NCBI GenBank assembly: GCA_027306995.1
Contig: DAHUXS010000003.1
Location: 247,877-311,876 of the forward strand
Origin: Lysobacter sp.
GTDB taxonomy: Bacteria > Pseudomonadota > Gammaproteobacteria > Xanthomonadales > Xanthomonadaceae
Direction: 5' to 3'
DNA: 64,000 bases
Part shown: positions 55,065-63,924 of the stretch, one piece after another
How the letters are laid out: each line of letters begins with the position of its first letter
Numbering within the stretch: the first letter of the stretch is position 1
Position numbers and translations under genes: made by a program
Notes under the pieces: model-generated
The model's input: only the letters and a program-made list of their open reading frames with translations
What the model was told of the DNA's origin: nothing
Database searches by the model: none

Positions 55065-55850
55065 TCAGCCGTGCCAGCGCCAATGCCACGGCTCGTAGAC
55101 GATGCCGTGGGGATTGTCGCGCGGATAGCTCAGGTTGAAACCGAAGTCGCCGGCGTGATCGGATAGCCAGCGGAACGCGGCGGTGCGTTCGAAGGATTCT
55201 TCCGCCGGCGCTTCGCCGTCGGTGCCGATGTCGAGTGCATCGCCGGAATGGTGTTCGGAAAAACCGGGCGCGGCATTGACCGCGAGGATGTCGTCGACAG
55301 TCAATCCGCGGGCGCGCTTGCGCGCGAAAATGCCCATCTGGTAGGCATGGCTGCGATAGCCGGAAATGGCATCCAGCGCGACGCCGTCGCTCGCCGCAGC
55401 CGCGCGCATGCGATTCCAGGCGCGACCGGCGCCACTGCCCAGCCACAATGGACGCCGATAGCGATCGAATCCGGCCAGCGCGAGTCGCGACGGTTCGGGA
55501 ACCTGCATCAATCCACTGCGTTGCGCGTAATCGTCGGCATCGAGTCCAAGTTCGAGCAGGCGACGTTCCAGCCCGTGCATCGGCAAGGCATGCACGGGGG
55601 CCTGCGGCCTGGCGCCATCGAGGGCAAGGGCACGCCATCCATCGGTATTGCGCGACGGCTGTTGTGGGGGCAGCGGATGGATGTTCCGCGCTGCATCGAT
55701 GGTGGCGAGATAGTCGCCGTTGCGGCTGCGCACCACCCAAGTGGCGGTGGCCAGCGCGCGGGCGTCGGCATTGCGTCGCGCCCGCAGCAACCACGCCGGC
55801 CACAATTCGGCGTGGGCGCTGTTGATCAGGTGGCGCGGGCGGGGTTGCAT
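55065..55850 (-). CDS. M15-family D-alanyl-D-alanine carboxypeptidase (VanY type)
   Basis: 261 residues. The C-terminal 130 residues form the M15B zinc peptidase: ISGYRSHAYQ, SEHHSGDALDIG and EPWHWRW hold the His-Asp-His ligands and the catalytic Glu. The first 120 residues are of unknown fold. No signal peptide or membrane helix is visible, which is odd for a peptidoglycan peptidase. It is the last gene of the SPFH operon, 9 bases after the PH-like gene. Confidence 0.88.
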   Translation of the reverse strand: MQPRPRHLINSAHAELWPAWLLRARRNADARALATATWVVRSRNGDYLATIDAARNIHPLPPQQPSRNTDGWRALALDGARPQAPVHALPMHGLERRLLELGLDADDYAQRSGLMQVPEPSRLALAGFDRYRRPLWLGSGAGRAWNRMRAAAASDGVALDAISGYRSHAYQMGIFARKRARGLTVDDILAVNAAPGFSEHHSGDALDIGTDGEAPAEESFERTAAFRWLSDHAGDFGFNLSYPRDNPHGIVYEPWHWRWHG

Positions 55851-55859
55851 CGGAACAGC

Positions 55860-56405
55860 TTAACGATGGCCTGTCGTCGCGGCCAGTTCGTTCAGTGCAG
55901 ACAGCAGCATTTGCGGCTTTTCGGGGCTGAGCACGAAGAACTTGCCATCACGGCGGGGCAGGACGAGGACGCGATCGCGCGCGGTGAGCAGGCAGAACGC
56001 CCGGGCGCGATTGCGCAGGAGATAGCCTCCGGCGCGGAAGCCGGGGAGATCGTATCCCTTGAGTTTGATCATCGGCGCGAACTCGGTGTGTTCGGCAAGA
56101 TCGACGCTGCGCGCGCCTGCGAGGTCCAGCGCATCGATATTGATGCGTTGCGTAAAGAACGCCGCGGCCACCACGAGATCGCGGCCTTCGATGGTGATGC
56201 GACGGCGACGCATCGCCAACCCGACGCCCAAAATCACCGCGGCAATGAAGGTGGGCATGAGCAGTCGCGACGACAGCGGCAATCCGGGGTGCGGCACCAG
56301 CAAGACGATCGCGACCGTGGCGAGCACGATCGCGATCAACGTCAGCCACGACTTCTGCTGCAACGGAGCAAGCGGGAAATCGCGGACGGAACCTGTCATT
56401 GCCAT
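55860..56405 (-). CDS. Membrane-anchored PH-like domain protein
   Basis: 181 residues. Two N-terminal hydrophobic helices (about residues 20-37 and 47-65) are followed by a basic RRRRITIEGRDLVV strand and a beta-rich domain of bacterial PH type. The function is unknown. It starts 1 base after the hydrolase stop, within a tightly packed operon. Confidence 0.72.
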   Translation of the reverse strand: MAMTGSVRDFPLAPLQQKSWLTLIAIVLATVAIVLLVPHPGLPLSSRLLMPTFIAAVILGVGLAMRRRRITIEGRDLVVAAAFFTQRINIDALDLAGARSVDLAEHTEFAPMIKLKGYDLPGFRAGGYLLRNRARAFCLLTARDRVLVLPRRDGKFFVLSPEKPQMLLSALNELAATTGHR

Positions 56406-56406
56406 G

Positions 56407-57705
56407 TCAGTGCGCCTTGATCCATGCCGCGGCGTCGTTGATCAACTGCGCATCGACATGCCCCGGCTGCGCGTATTCCGCCATTGACGGCGTGCCGCTA
56501 CCGGCGATGCCCAGGTGGTTGAGCGAGGGATAGAGCTTCATGGTGAAGCGCTTGTTGCCGGTGAACGCCTGTTGCAACGCCGTCCAGTCTTCCATCGGCA
56601 CCTGGAAATCGCGGTCGCCGTGCAGCAGCAGCGTCGGCACGCGCAGCGCCTTGTTGTCGGCGATGGGATCGATCGCGTCCACGCTGCGCCAGTAATCCAC
56701 ACGCATGCCCAGCGCGGTGTCATCGGGCTTGGCGTTGCCACGGATCGCGGCGATGTCACTTTCGGCCTTGGCGATCCCGGCAAGGGCCTGCGGATCGTCG
56801 GACTTGCCCTGCAGCTTGGCCATGTAGCGTTGCTGGTAGGGGATGATGTCGACCAGCTTGCGCGAAGGTCCCGACAGCTCGATCACGCCAGCCACGTTGC
56901 CGGCACGCTGCGCGATGCGCGGCGCGACCATCGCGCCGAGACTGTGCCCGAACACGAAGACGCGCTTCGGGTCGATACCGGGCGTCGTCGCCAATGCCTT
57001 GACCGCGGCAACAGCGTCATCGGTGGTTTCGCTGTCGATGGTGATGATGCCGTCCTTGTAGTCCTGTGGTCGCGCCCTGGTGCGCTTCTCGTAGCGCAGC
57101 ACGGCGATGCCTTGCGCAGCGAGCCCGCGCGCGATGTCGGTGAAGACATGATTGGGACCGATGGTTTCCTCGCGATCGTTGGGGCCGGAACCGTGCACCA
57201 GCACCACGGCAGGGAAGGGGCCTTTCCCCTTGGGCATCGCCAGCGTACCGCCGAGTGGATGGCCTTCGGCGCCAACGCTGACCTCGCGTTCGCCGTAACC
57301 GGCATCGGGCGGGACCGCGGGAATCGGTGTAGCGTTTTGCTGTGGCTGCACGAACATGCCGCTGACCTTGCCTTGCGCGTCGACCACGACCGTGAATGTC
57401 CATGCCGTCGAGCCGCGATGCAATGTCTGCTTGATGACTTGCATGCCGTCCTTTTGCGACAACTGCGCCGCATCGCGCTTGCCGGCGGGCGGCAACGACT
57501 GCCACACGGCCTTCAGCTTGTCGGTGGGCACGTGCTGTTGCATCTGTGCGTTGAACATCGCTTCGGCCTGGTCGTACTGGCCGGCATCGAGGCGATCGAG
57601 CAGTCGCGCGGCGATGGCCTGAGGCGTGTCGGTGGCTGCCGAAGCGGGCAGGACCAGGGCGCAGGCGAGGGCGATGGCGGAAATGGAATTTCGCATGCGT
57701 TTCAT
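56407..57705 (-). CDS. Secreted alpha/beta hydrolase with a DUF3887 N-domain
   Basis: 432 residues. A signal peptide ends in PASA (about residue 24). Residues about 27-105 match DUF3887, a domain fused to such hydrolases. The catalytic part has the oxyanion motif VHGSGPND, the nucleophile GHSLG, and an Asp and His later (HGDRD and LNHLG). It likely cleaves an ester in the periplasm. A GAGGGATGAC ribosome site precedes ATG 57705. Confidence 0.9.
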   Translation of the reverse strand: MKRMRNSISAIALACALVLPASAATDTPQAIAARLLDRLDAGQYDQAEAMFNAQMQQHVPTDKLKAVWQSLPPAGKRDAAQLSQKDGMQVIKQTLHRGSTAWTFTVVVDAQGKVSGMFVQPQQNATPIPAVPPDAGYGEREVSVGAEGHPLGGTLAMPKGKGPFPAVVLVHGSGPNDREETIGPNHVFTDIARGLAAQGIAVLRYEKRTRARPQDYKDGIITIDSETTDDAVAAVKALATTPGIDPKRVFVFGHSLGAMVAPRIAQRAGNVAGVIELSGPSRKLVDIIPYQQRYMAKLQGKSDDPQALAGIAKAESDIAAIRGNAKPDDTALGMRVDYWRSVDAIDPIADNKALRVPTLLLHGDRDFQVPMEDWTALQQAFTGNKRFTMKLYPSLNHLGIAGSGTPSMAEYAQPGHVDAQLINDAAAWIKAH

Positions 57706-57706
57706 G

Positions 57707-57886
57707 TCATCCCTCGCGCTTGAGCACGGCGACAAGGTGATTGAGCGGCATGGTCGGTGTGAGGCTGACCAGTTCCCACCCTGTCGCACCGAGCTTGTCG
57801 AGTTCGGCCTGCATTTCCTCGGGCTTGACCCCGCCCATCAACGTCGGCTTGTATTCGACGACCTTGTATTGCCAACGACCGCTCAT
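57707..57886 (-). CDS. DUF4177-type small protein
   Basis: 59 residues, short enough to be missed by a length cutoff. The sequence begins [19 protein letters not shown] and ends with the GWELVSLTPTM and LVAVLKREG pieces typical of DUF4177. The function is unknown. Its start overlaps the stop of the ribbon-helix-helix gene (ATGA) and its stop lies 1 base before the hydrolase start, so it is part of the same unit. Confidence 0.8.
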   Translation of the reverse strand: MSGRWQYKVVEYKPTLMGGVKPEEMQAELDKLGATGWELVSLTPTMPLNHLVAVLKREG

Positions 57887-58071
57887 GTTTCCTCTCCCTC
57901 GTCATTTGGTTGTTGTTGGGACGATTTCAGCCGTCCCGCCTTGCGCAGCGCTTCGCGCAGCACGTATTCGATCTGCGCGTTGAGGCTCCGCAACTCGTCA
58001 TCGGCCCAGCGTTGCGTCGCCGAGAGGATCTCGGCGTTGATGCGCAGCGGATAGGCTTTCTTCTCTGCCAT
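57883..58071 (-). CDS. Ribbon-helix-helix (Arc-type) DNA-binding protein
   Basis: 62 residues. The pattern [20 protein letters not shown] then [13 protein letters not shown] is that of an Arc/MetJ-fold: a short beta strand that inserts in the major groove followed by two helices. The tail is Gln/Asp/Glu-rich. It lies 9 bases after the SPFH stop. It probably represses its own operon through the two TGATATCA boxes at 58991-59009. Confidence 0.85.
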   Translation of the reverse strand: MAEKKAYPLRINAEILSATQRWADDELRSLNAQIEYVLREALRKAGRLKSSQQQPNDEGEET

Positions 58072-58080
58072 CGTGGCGGA

Positions 58081-58965
58081 TCAGTACAGCGTGCCGGCGT
58101 TGACGATCGGCTGCGTCGCGCGCTCGCCGCAGAGCACCACCAGCAGGTTGCTGACCATCTGTGCCTTGCGTTCCTCGTCGAGCTGGACCACGCCGTTCTT
58201 CTGCAGTTCTTCCAGCGCCATCTCCACCATGCCAACGGCGCCGGCAACGATGCGGGTGCGCGCGGCGATGATCGCGTTGGCCTGCTGGCGCTGCAGCATC
58301 GCCTGGGCGATTTCCGGCGCGTAGGCGAGGTGGCTGATGCGCGCGTCCAGCACTTCGACGCCGGCATCGGCGAGGCGCGCCTGCAGTTCGTCCTTCAGGT
58401 GCTGGCCGACTTCGTTGGCGTGGCTGCGCAGGGCGAGCTGGCCTTCCTCATGCTGGTCGTAGGGATAGCTGGTGGCCATCGCGCGCAGCGCCGATTCCGA
58501 CTGGATGTGCACGAAGCTTTCGTAGTCGTCGACGTTGTAAACGGCCTCGGCGCAATCGACCACGCGCCAGACGATCACGGCGGCGATCTCGATCGGGCTG
58601 CCATCGAGTTCGTTCACCTTCAGGCGCCCGCTCTCGAAGTTGCGCACGCGCTCGCTCACCTTCCGCTTGCCGTAGAACGGGTTGTTCCAGCGAAGGCCGG
58701 TTTCCTTGACCGTGCCGACGTACTTGCCGAACAAGCTGAGTACCGCGCCCTGGTTGGGTTCGATCTTGTACAGGCCGGTCAGCGACAGGAAGGCGACGAT
58801 GCCGAGCAGGATCGCGGCAATGATCAGCGAGCCGGAGGCTACGCCTTCACCCTTGGGATCGGGGCCGATACCGGTCAGGAACAGCCAGATGGCGACCACG
58901 CCTGCCAGCAGCACCATGATCAGGACCGGGATGCCCGGCAGCGACTTGAGAATGCGTTCTTTCAT
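58081..58965 (-). CDS. SPFH (band 7) membrane protein
   Basis: 294 residues. Two N-terminal hydrophobic helices (about residues 8-32 and 45-65) precede the SPFH domain ([21 protein letters not shown]). The later helical stretch has [25 protein letters not shown], common to stomatin-like proteins. It should organise a membrane microdomain. Unlike HflK and HflC it has two helices, so its SPFH domain may face the cytoplasm. GGAG before ATG 58965 supports the start. First gene of a six-gene operon. Confidence 0.9.
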   Translation of the reverse strand: MKERILKSLPGIPVLIMVLLAGVVAIWLFLTGIGPDPKGEGVASGSLIIAAILLGIVAFLSLTGLYKIEPNQGAVLSLFGKYVGTVKETGLRWNNPFYGKRKVSERVRNFESGRLKVNELDGSPIEIAAVIVWRVVDCAEAVYNVDDYESFVHIQSESALRAMATSYPYDQHEEGQLALRSHANEVGQHLKDELQARLADAGVEVLDARISHLAYAPEIAQAMLQRQQANAIIAARTRIVAGAVGMVEMALEELQKNGVVQLDEERKAQMVSNLLVVLCGERATQPIVNAGTLY

Positions 58966-58989
58966 GGGGAATCTCCGTTGTTCGGAAGA

Positions 58990-59018
58990 ATGATATCAAT
59001 TTGATATCACTTTGTATG
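58990..59018 (-). promoter_or_regulatory. Promoter with twin TGATATCA operator for the SPFH operon
   Basis: TGATATCA occurs at 58991-58998 and again at 59002-59009. The two self-palindromic boxes are 11 bp apart, one DNA turn, the spacing that suits two ribbon-helix-helix dimers on one face. On the minus strand CATACA and TATCAT, 17 bp apart, make a plausible -35/-10 pair; the boxes lie over the -10 and the spacer, so binding would repress. Confidence 0.6.
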
Positions 59019-59067
59019 AATGCGGGTGGTGCCCTAGACTGGCCGCCTTTCCGACCGACCTCGACGC

Positions 59068-60264
59068 ATGACCACACTGGGAACGCCGCTGACCGCCAAG
59101 GCCACACGGGTATTGCTGTTGGGATCGGGAGAGTTGGGCAAGGAAGTGGCGATCGAGCTGCAGCGGCTGGGCGTCGAGGTGATCGCTGCCGATCGCTATG
59201 CCGATGCGCCGGCGATGCAGGTCGCGCATCGTAGCCGCGTGCTCGACATGCTGGATGGCGAGGCCTTGCGCGCGCTGATCGCGCGGGAGCGGCCGCACAT
59301 CGTGGTGCCCGAGATCGAGGCCATCCATACGCCGACCCTGGTCGAGCTCGAGCGTGACGGCGAGGTACGGGTGATCCCGACCGCGCGTGCCGCCTGGTTG
59401 ACCATGGATCGCGAAGGTATCCGTCGGCTTGCCGCGGAAACGCTGGGGCTGCCGACGTCGCCGTTCCGTTTTGTCGACACGCACACCGACTATCGCGCCG
59501 CCGTTGCGGAATTGGGACTGCCGTGCGTGATCAAGCCGGTGATGTCGTCGTCGGGCAAGGGCCAGTCGCTGGTGCGCAGCGAGGCCGATATCGACGCCGC
59601 CTGGGACTACGCACAGACCGGTGGTCGTGCCGGCGCCGGACGCGTGATCGTCGAAGGCTTCATCGATTTCGATTACGAGATCACCCTGCTGACGGTTCGC
59701 CACGCTGGCGGCACCGCGTTCTGCGCGCCGATCGGCCATTTCCAGCGCGACGGCGATTACGTCGAAAGCTGGCAGCCGCAGCCGATGTCGCCGCTGGCCC
59801 TGCAACGCGCCAAGGACATCGCGACTGCAGTGTCCGCCAATCTTGGCGGTTGGGGCGTGTTCGGCATGGAGTTTTTCGTCAAGGGCGACCAGGTCTGGTT
59901 CTCGGAAGTGTCGCCGCGCCCGCACGACACCGGACTGGTCACGCTGGTGTCGCAGGAACTCAGCGAGTTCGCGCTGCATGCGCGCGCGATCCTCGGCCTG
60001 CCGCTGGGTGCCGACGGCGATGCGATCGCCAATCGCGGTCCGTCGGCGTCGTGCGCGTTGCTGGCGGAGGGCGAGGGCGTGCCGTGCTTCGCGAACATCG
60101 AGGCCGCACTGCAGGCGCCCGACAGTGCACTGCGGTTGTTCGGAAAGCCGCGGGTCTCGGGCAAGCGTCGCGTCGGCGTGACGCTGGCGCGCGCGGCCTC
60201 CTGCGATGATGCGCGGGCACGGGCGCGCGAAGCCGCTGCCTCCATCCACATCACCTTCGACTGA
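59068..60264 (+). CDS. purT: Formate-dependent phosphoribosylglycinamide formyltransferase
   Basis: 398 residues, full length. It makes formyl-GAR from GAR, formate and ATP in purine synthesis. The start has the [20 protein letters not shown] loop. The ATP-grasp domain includes [16 protein letters not shown], and [18 protein letters not shown] holds metal ligands. It is divergent from the SPFH operon over about 100 bases. Confidence 0.97.
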   Translation: MTTLGTPLTAKATRVLLLGSGELGKEVAIELQRLGVEVIAADRYADAPAMQVAHRSRVLDMLDGEALRALIARERPHIVVPEIEAIHTPTLVELERDGEVRVIPTARAAWLTMDREGIRRLAAETLGLPTSPFRFVDTHTDYRAAVAELGLPCVIKPVMSSSGKGQSLVRSEADIDAAWDYAQTGGRAGAGRVIVEGFIDFDYEITLLTVRHAGGTAFCAPIGHFQRDGDYVESWQPQPMSPLALQRAKDIATAVSANLGGWGVFGMEFFVKGDQVWFSEVSPRPHDTGLVTLVSQELSEFALHARAILGLPLGADGDAIANRGPSASCALLAEGEGVPCFANIEAALQAPDSALRLFGKPRVSGKRRVGVTLARAASCDDARARAREAAASIHITFD

Positions 60265-60291
60265 CAGATCATCGATTAATTAGGAGCGGCC

Positions 60292-60594
60292 ATGACCGAC
60301 ACCACGGGTTACGACGTCTATCTCTTCCCCAATGCCATCGAAGCGCTGGGCGATGCCGGCAAACCCTATCTCAAGGACGGTCCGGCCGGTACGCACTTCA
60401 GCTGCAAGGACGTCGATACCTCCGGCATGCTCACCGAGATGACGCTGGATACCGGCGATGGCAAGGAAGTGGAAGTGATGATTCCCACCAACATGGTGCG
60501 GATGATCGTTTCGAACTCCAACGCGGCGGGCGAATTCGGTTTCGGACGCCGCGGTGCGACCGTCGAGCCGGGCATTCCGCCGGCGAAAAGCTGA
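60292..60594 (+). CDS. Small conserved-looking protein of unknown function
   Basis: 100 residues, no recognised domain. It starts MTDTTGYDVYLFPNAIEALG and has no signal peptide or membrane helix. A strong AGGAG ribosome site before ATG 60292 and typical codon use show it is a real gene. It lies 27 bases after purT and may be cotranscribed. The C-terminus is Gly/Pro-rich. Confidence 0.75.
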   Translation: MTDTTGYDVYLFPNAIEALGDAGKPYLKDGPAGTHFSCKDVDTSGMLTEMTLDTGDGKEVEVMIPTNMVRMIVSNSNAAGEFGFGRRGATVEPGIPPAKS

Positions 60595-60597
60595 TTT

Positions 60598-61320
60598 TCA
60601 GTCGAACGGCTGCCAGGCGCGGCCGTCGTAGCGTTCCAGCGGCTGGAAGCGACGCTTGTAGTCCATCTTGGGATGGCCGTCGATCCAGTAACCCAGGTAC
60701 AGGTGCTTGCGGCCTTCGCGGCGCGCCCATTCGATCTGCTGCAACACGCCGAAGGTGCCGAGGCTGCGTTGCGCCTCCAGCGGGTCGTAGAAGGTGTAGA
60801 CCGCCGACAGCGCATCGTCGAGCACGTCGGTGACGGCGACCGCGAGCAGGCGTCCCGGCGCGTGATCGCTGTGGGCGCGGAATTCGAGGAAGCGCCCCTG
60901 CGACCAGCGTCCGATCAGGAAGCCGTCGAAATCGGCTTCGCTGTGGTCGTCCATGCCGCCGCCGGGATGGCGGCTGTGCAGGTAGCGGCGATAGAGCGCG
61001 AAGTGCTCTTCGGTGCGTTCGGCGGGCACAACCCGGACTTGCAGGTCGCTGTTGCGGGCCAGGCAACGGCGCTGGCTGCGGTCGGGCTGGAAGTCGTTCA
61101 CCCGGATGCGTACGGCGACGCAGGCGTTGCAGGCCACGCAATCGGGACGGTAGATGACTTCGCCGGAGCGACGGAATCCCCATTCCAGGGACAGCGGATA
61201 GACGTCGGCGATGCGCGGATCGCGCGGGTCAATCAAAAGGTCGCGCGCGAAGCGGTCCGGCCAGTAGCCGCAGGGATGGAACCCGGTGCGGTAGATGCGG
61301 AGATCGTCGGACACGCTCAT
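60598..61320 (-). CDS. bpt: Aspartate/glutamate leucyltransferase
   Basis: 240 residues. It adds leucine from Leu-tRNA to N-terminal Asp or Glu and so marks proteins for ClpSA degradation. The N-terminal Cys cluster [12 protein letters not shown] is diagnostic of the ATE1-like family, and [18 protein letters not shown] and [17 protein letters not shown] are present. It is convergent with the small unknown gene, 3 bases away. Confidence 0.94.
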   Translation of the reverse strand: MSVSDDLRIYRTGFHPCGYWPDRFARDLLIDPRDPRIADVYPLSLEWGFRRSGEVIYRPDCVACNACVAVRIRVNDFQPDRSQRRCLARNSDLQVRVVPAERTEEHFALYRRYLHSRHPGGGMDDHSEADFDGFLIGRWSQGRFLEFRAHSDHAPGRLLAVAVTDVLDDALSAVYTFYDPLEAQRSLGTFGVLQQIEWARREGRKHLYLGYWIDGHPKMDYKRRFQPLERYDGRAWQPFD

Positions 61321-61420
61321 GAAGTCGAGTCTAGCCCGTCGGTGAATGCCGCCGCGGCGAGGTCAACCGCGGGGCGGGGCGCAGCGTTCCCTGCGCATAC
61401 ACCCGCACAGGAAGATGCAG

Positions 61421-62011
61421 ATGAAGAGTTCGACCCCGCTCGTGCTGGCCCTGGCATGCGCACTTGGTGCCGCCGCCGTGACCGCCATCGCCCAGCAGAT
61501 GCCGTCCGATCCGCCGGCGCCCGGCGAGCCCGGCGCTCCGCCGCCACCGAAAGGCCATGGTCGGATGATGGGCGGTTTCATGCGCCTCGATACCAACCAT
61601 GACGGCAAGATCAGCCGCGACGAGGCTGCCAAGGATCCGAAGCTGGCCGCGAAGTTCGATCAGCTCGACGCCAACCACGACGGCTTCCTCGATCGCTCGG
61701 ATTTCGAAGCGATGCGCAAGGAGCGCGGGCAGAAGCGTTTCGCCGAGATGGACACCAACCACGACGGCAAGATCAGCAAGGAAGAGATGCTCGCCGCGAT
61801 GGCGACGCGCGATGCCGAACGCGCCAAGAAGCGTGGCGAGTTCGTCGATGCGATGTTCAAGCGCCTCGACACCAACGGCGACGGCGCGCTGAGCCAGGAC
61901 GAATTGGCGAAGGCGCATGGCCCCGATGGCGGCCGTGGTCCGGGTGCGTGGGGCGACCGCAAGGGCCAGCGTCCGCACATGGACATGAAGCCGGCGACGC
62001 CGGCGCAGTAA
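61421..62011 (+). CDS. Exported EF-hand calcium-binding protein
   Basis: 196 residues. A signal peptide (about residues 1-24) leads to a Pro-rich linker and four EF-hand loops: DTNHDGKISRDE, DANHDGFLDRSD, DTNHDGKISKEE and DTNGDGALSQDE. The C-terminus is Gly/Pro-rich. It should bind calcium in the periplasm. ATG 61421 has AGGA at 8 bases, better than the in-frame ATG at 61415. Such EfhP-like proteins are common in this order; the role is unknown. Confidence 0.88.
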   Translation: MKSSTPLVLALACALGAAAVTAIAQQMPSDPPAPGEPGAPPPPKGHGRMMGGFMRLDTNHDGKISRDEAAKDPKLAAKFDQLDANHDGFLDRSDFEAMRKERGQKRFAEMDTNHDGKISKEEMLAAMATRDAERAKKRGEFVDAMFKRLDTNGDGALSQDELAKAHGPDGGRGPGAWGDRKGQRPHMDMKPATPAQ

Positions 62012-62056
62012 CGGTTGTTGTCGCGGTGCGCGCTCAGCCAGCGCGTGCCGCGGCGA

Positions 62057-62455
62057 TCAATGCCGGAAGAAGAACGTCCACGCCGCGACCGCGGCGCAGA
62101 CGATCAGCAACACGATCCGCAGGCGATTCGCGCGCTGCGCCGACGATTTCCCCGGCACCGGCGCGGCGTTGCGTGAATTGAACGTCAGTGGCACGGTTTC
62201 CGGGCTGTTGGAGCGATCGAGCAAGCCGGCTTCGTGCAGCAGTTTGCGTGCCTGCGGCAACTGGTCGGTGCGGACCACCCACACTTCCGGCTGCGGCTCC
62301 TTGCTGCGGGCGTTTTCGCGATAGCTGAACGCGTGACGATGGGTGCCCTTGTACGAGCGTCCGTTCATGATGCGGACTTCGATGCCGGCGTCTTCCAGCA
62401 GCTTGGCCACGCCTTCGGCATTCTCGAGCCGGCGACTGGTGAAGACCTGGCGCAT
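62057..62455 (-). CDS. DUF2007 protein with C-terminal membrane anchor
   Basis: 132 residues. The DUF2007 domain occupies residues 1-75 (MRQVFTSRRLENAEGVAKLLEDAGI and PEVWVVRTDQLPQARKLL). A single transmembrane helix ends the chain. It resembles the pathogenicity-like proteins annotated in Xanthomonas and the putative signal transducing domain proteins elsewhere. The function is unknown. It starts 1 base after the tesB stop, so it is cotranscribed with it. Confidence 0.82.
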   Translation of the reverse strand: MRQVFTSRRLENAEGVAKLLEDAGIEVRIMNGRSYKGTHRHAFSYRENARSKEPQPEVWVVRTDQLPQARKLLHEAGLLDRSNSPETVPLTFNSRNAAPVPGKSSAQRANRLRIVLLIVCAAVAAWTFFFRH

Positions 62456-62456
62456 G

Positions 62457-63335
62457 TCAGCCCGCCTTTCCGACGCGGATCAAGCCTTCCTGCGCAGTAC
62501 TCGCGACCAGCTTGCCGTGGCGGTCGAAAATCTGGCCGCGCGCCAGTCCGCGCGCTTCCTGCACGCTCGGGCTGTCGATCGAATACAGCAGCCAGTCGTC
62601 GGCGCGGAACGGACGATGGAACCACAGCGCGTGGTCGAGCGATGCCATCGCCACGTTCGGCTGGTAATAGCTGATGCCGTGCGGGAAGGTCGCGGTGCCG
62701 AGCAGGTGGAAGTCAGAGGCGTAGGCGAGCAGGGCCCGATGGAGCTCGGGATCGTCGCCGACCTTGTCGGCCAGACGAAACCACACCTGCTGGTAGGGCG
62801 GGCGCTTGGGCGGATTGAGTTCGTCGCGCGGATAGACGTGGCGGAACTCGAACGGTCCGGAACGATCCAGCCAGCGTTGCACCTTGGTCGGCAATTTCGC
62901 CAGTTCTTCCGGCGACAGCGGCGGGGCCGGTTCGATGTCCTCCGGTCGCGGCACTTCCGGCATCGACAACTGGTGCTCGCTGCCCGGTTCGGGCGTGTGG
63001 AACGACGCCGCGCAGAAGAAGATCACCTTGCCGTGCTGGATGGCGGTGACGCGACGCACGGAGAAACTGCCGCCATCGCGGGTACGGTCGACCTGGTAGA
63101 CGATCGGCGCTTCGATGTCGCCGGCACGCAGGAAATACGCGTGCAGGGAATGCGCATTGCGATCGCTGGTCTCGCTGTCGACCGTCGCCTGTGCCGCCGA
63201 CAGCGCCTGGCCCAGCACCTGGCCGCCGAAGACGTACTTGGTGCCGATGTCGCGGCTCTGCCCGCGGAACAGGTTTTCTTCCAGCCGTTCGAGCTGCAAC
63301 AGGTCGATCAGTTCGCCGACGATGGGATTCGACAT
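62457..63335 (-). CDS. tesB: Acyl-CoA thioesterase II
   Basis: 292 residues, full length double hotdog. It hydrolyses medium and long chain acyl-CoA. Family traits are LIDLLQLERLEENLFRGQS, FGGQVLGQAL and the C-terminal MASLDHALWFHRPFRADDW with the catalytic Asp. The start at 63335 fits the family N-terminus. It lies 8 bases after the ampD stop. Confidence 0.95.
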   Translation of the reverse strand: MSNPIVGELIDLLQLERLEENLFRGQSRDIGTKYVFGGQVLGQALSAAQATVDSETSDRNAHSLHAYFLRAGDIEAPIVYQVDRTRDGGSFSVRRVTAIQHGKVIFFCAASFHTPEPGSEHQLSMPEVPRPEDIEPAPPLSPEELAKLPTKVQRWLDRSGPFEFRHVYPRDELNPPKRPPYQQVWFRLADKVGDDPELHRALLAYASDFHLLGTATFPHGISYYQPNVAMASLDHALWFHRPFRADDWLLYSIDSPSVQEARGLARGQIFDRHGKLVASTAQEGLIRVGKAG

Positions 63336-63343
63336 GGAAATTC

Positions 63344-63910
63344 CTATGGGTTGAATCGTTCGAGTCCGCTCGCAGGGACGACATCCCGCCACGGAAACAG
63401 TGGCCCCGGATCCTGTCGGCGGCGCAGCATCACCTGCGGATCGTCGCTGGCCGGCTCTAGGCGCGTGTCCAGGTCCTCGTGTCCGGCGATGTATTTGAGA
63501 TTCGGCAGTTCCTGCCGCAATTGGCGCAGCAGCGCGAGCAGCGAATCGATCTGCGCCTTGGTGTAGGGTGTTGTCCACTTTTGATGCCGGCGGTCGCCCC
63601 AGTGCGGATAGCGGCCCATGTTCGACAACTCGATGCCGATCGAGCGCGGGTTGTAGCCATAGGTGTGGTTGGCCACGCGATCGTCCGGAACGTAGCGGTA
63701 GATCGTGCCGTCCGTGTCGATGTAGTAATGCCCGCTGTTGCCGGTGCGGGATTTCTCGTAACGGATGCGTTCGCCGAATTCGCGCGCCATCTGCATGTCC
63801 GGCAATTCGGTGCAATGGATCACGACGAGATCGATCGCCGACAGCGGGCGCTTTTCCAGGCGCGTAACGTAGGGCAGGGGTTGGTCGTGGATGGGCGGCG
63901 CGATGGGCAT
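63344..63910 (-). CDS. ampD: N-acetylmuramoyl-L-alanine amidase, AmpD type
   Basis: 188 residues. The amidase_2 zinc ligands are in VVIHCTELP, ANHTYG and AGHEDLD. It has no signal peptide and so should act on recycled cytosolic anhydromuropeptides, which controls beta-lactamase induction where AmpR exists. The chain is a fast match to AmpD in length. Divergent from the hydrolase at the window end, 14 bases apart. Confidence 0.85.
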   Translation of the reverse strand: MPIAPPIHDQPLPYVTRLEKRPLSAIDLVVIHCTELPDMQMAREFGERIRYEKSRTGNSGHYYIDTDGTIYRYVPDDRVANHTYGYNPRSIGIELSNMGRYPHWGDRRHQKWTTPYTKAQIDSLLALLRQLRQELPNLKYIAGHEDLDTRLEPASDDPQVMLRRRQDPGPLFPWRDVVPASGLERFNP

Positions 63911-63924
63911 GCGATAATTGTCGC

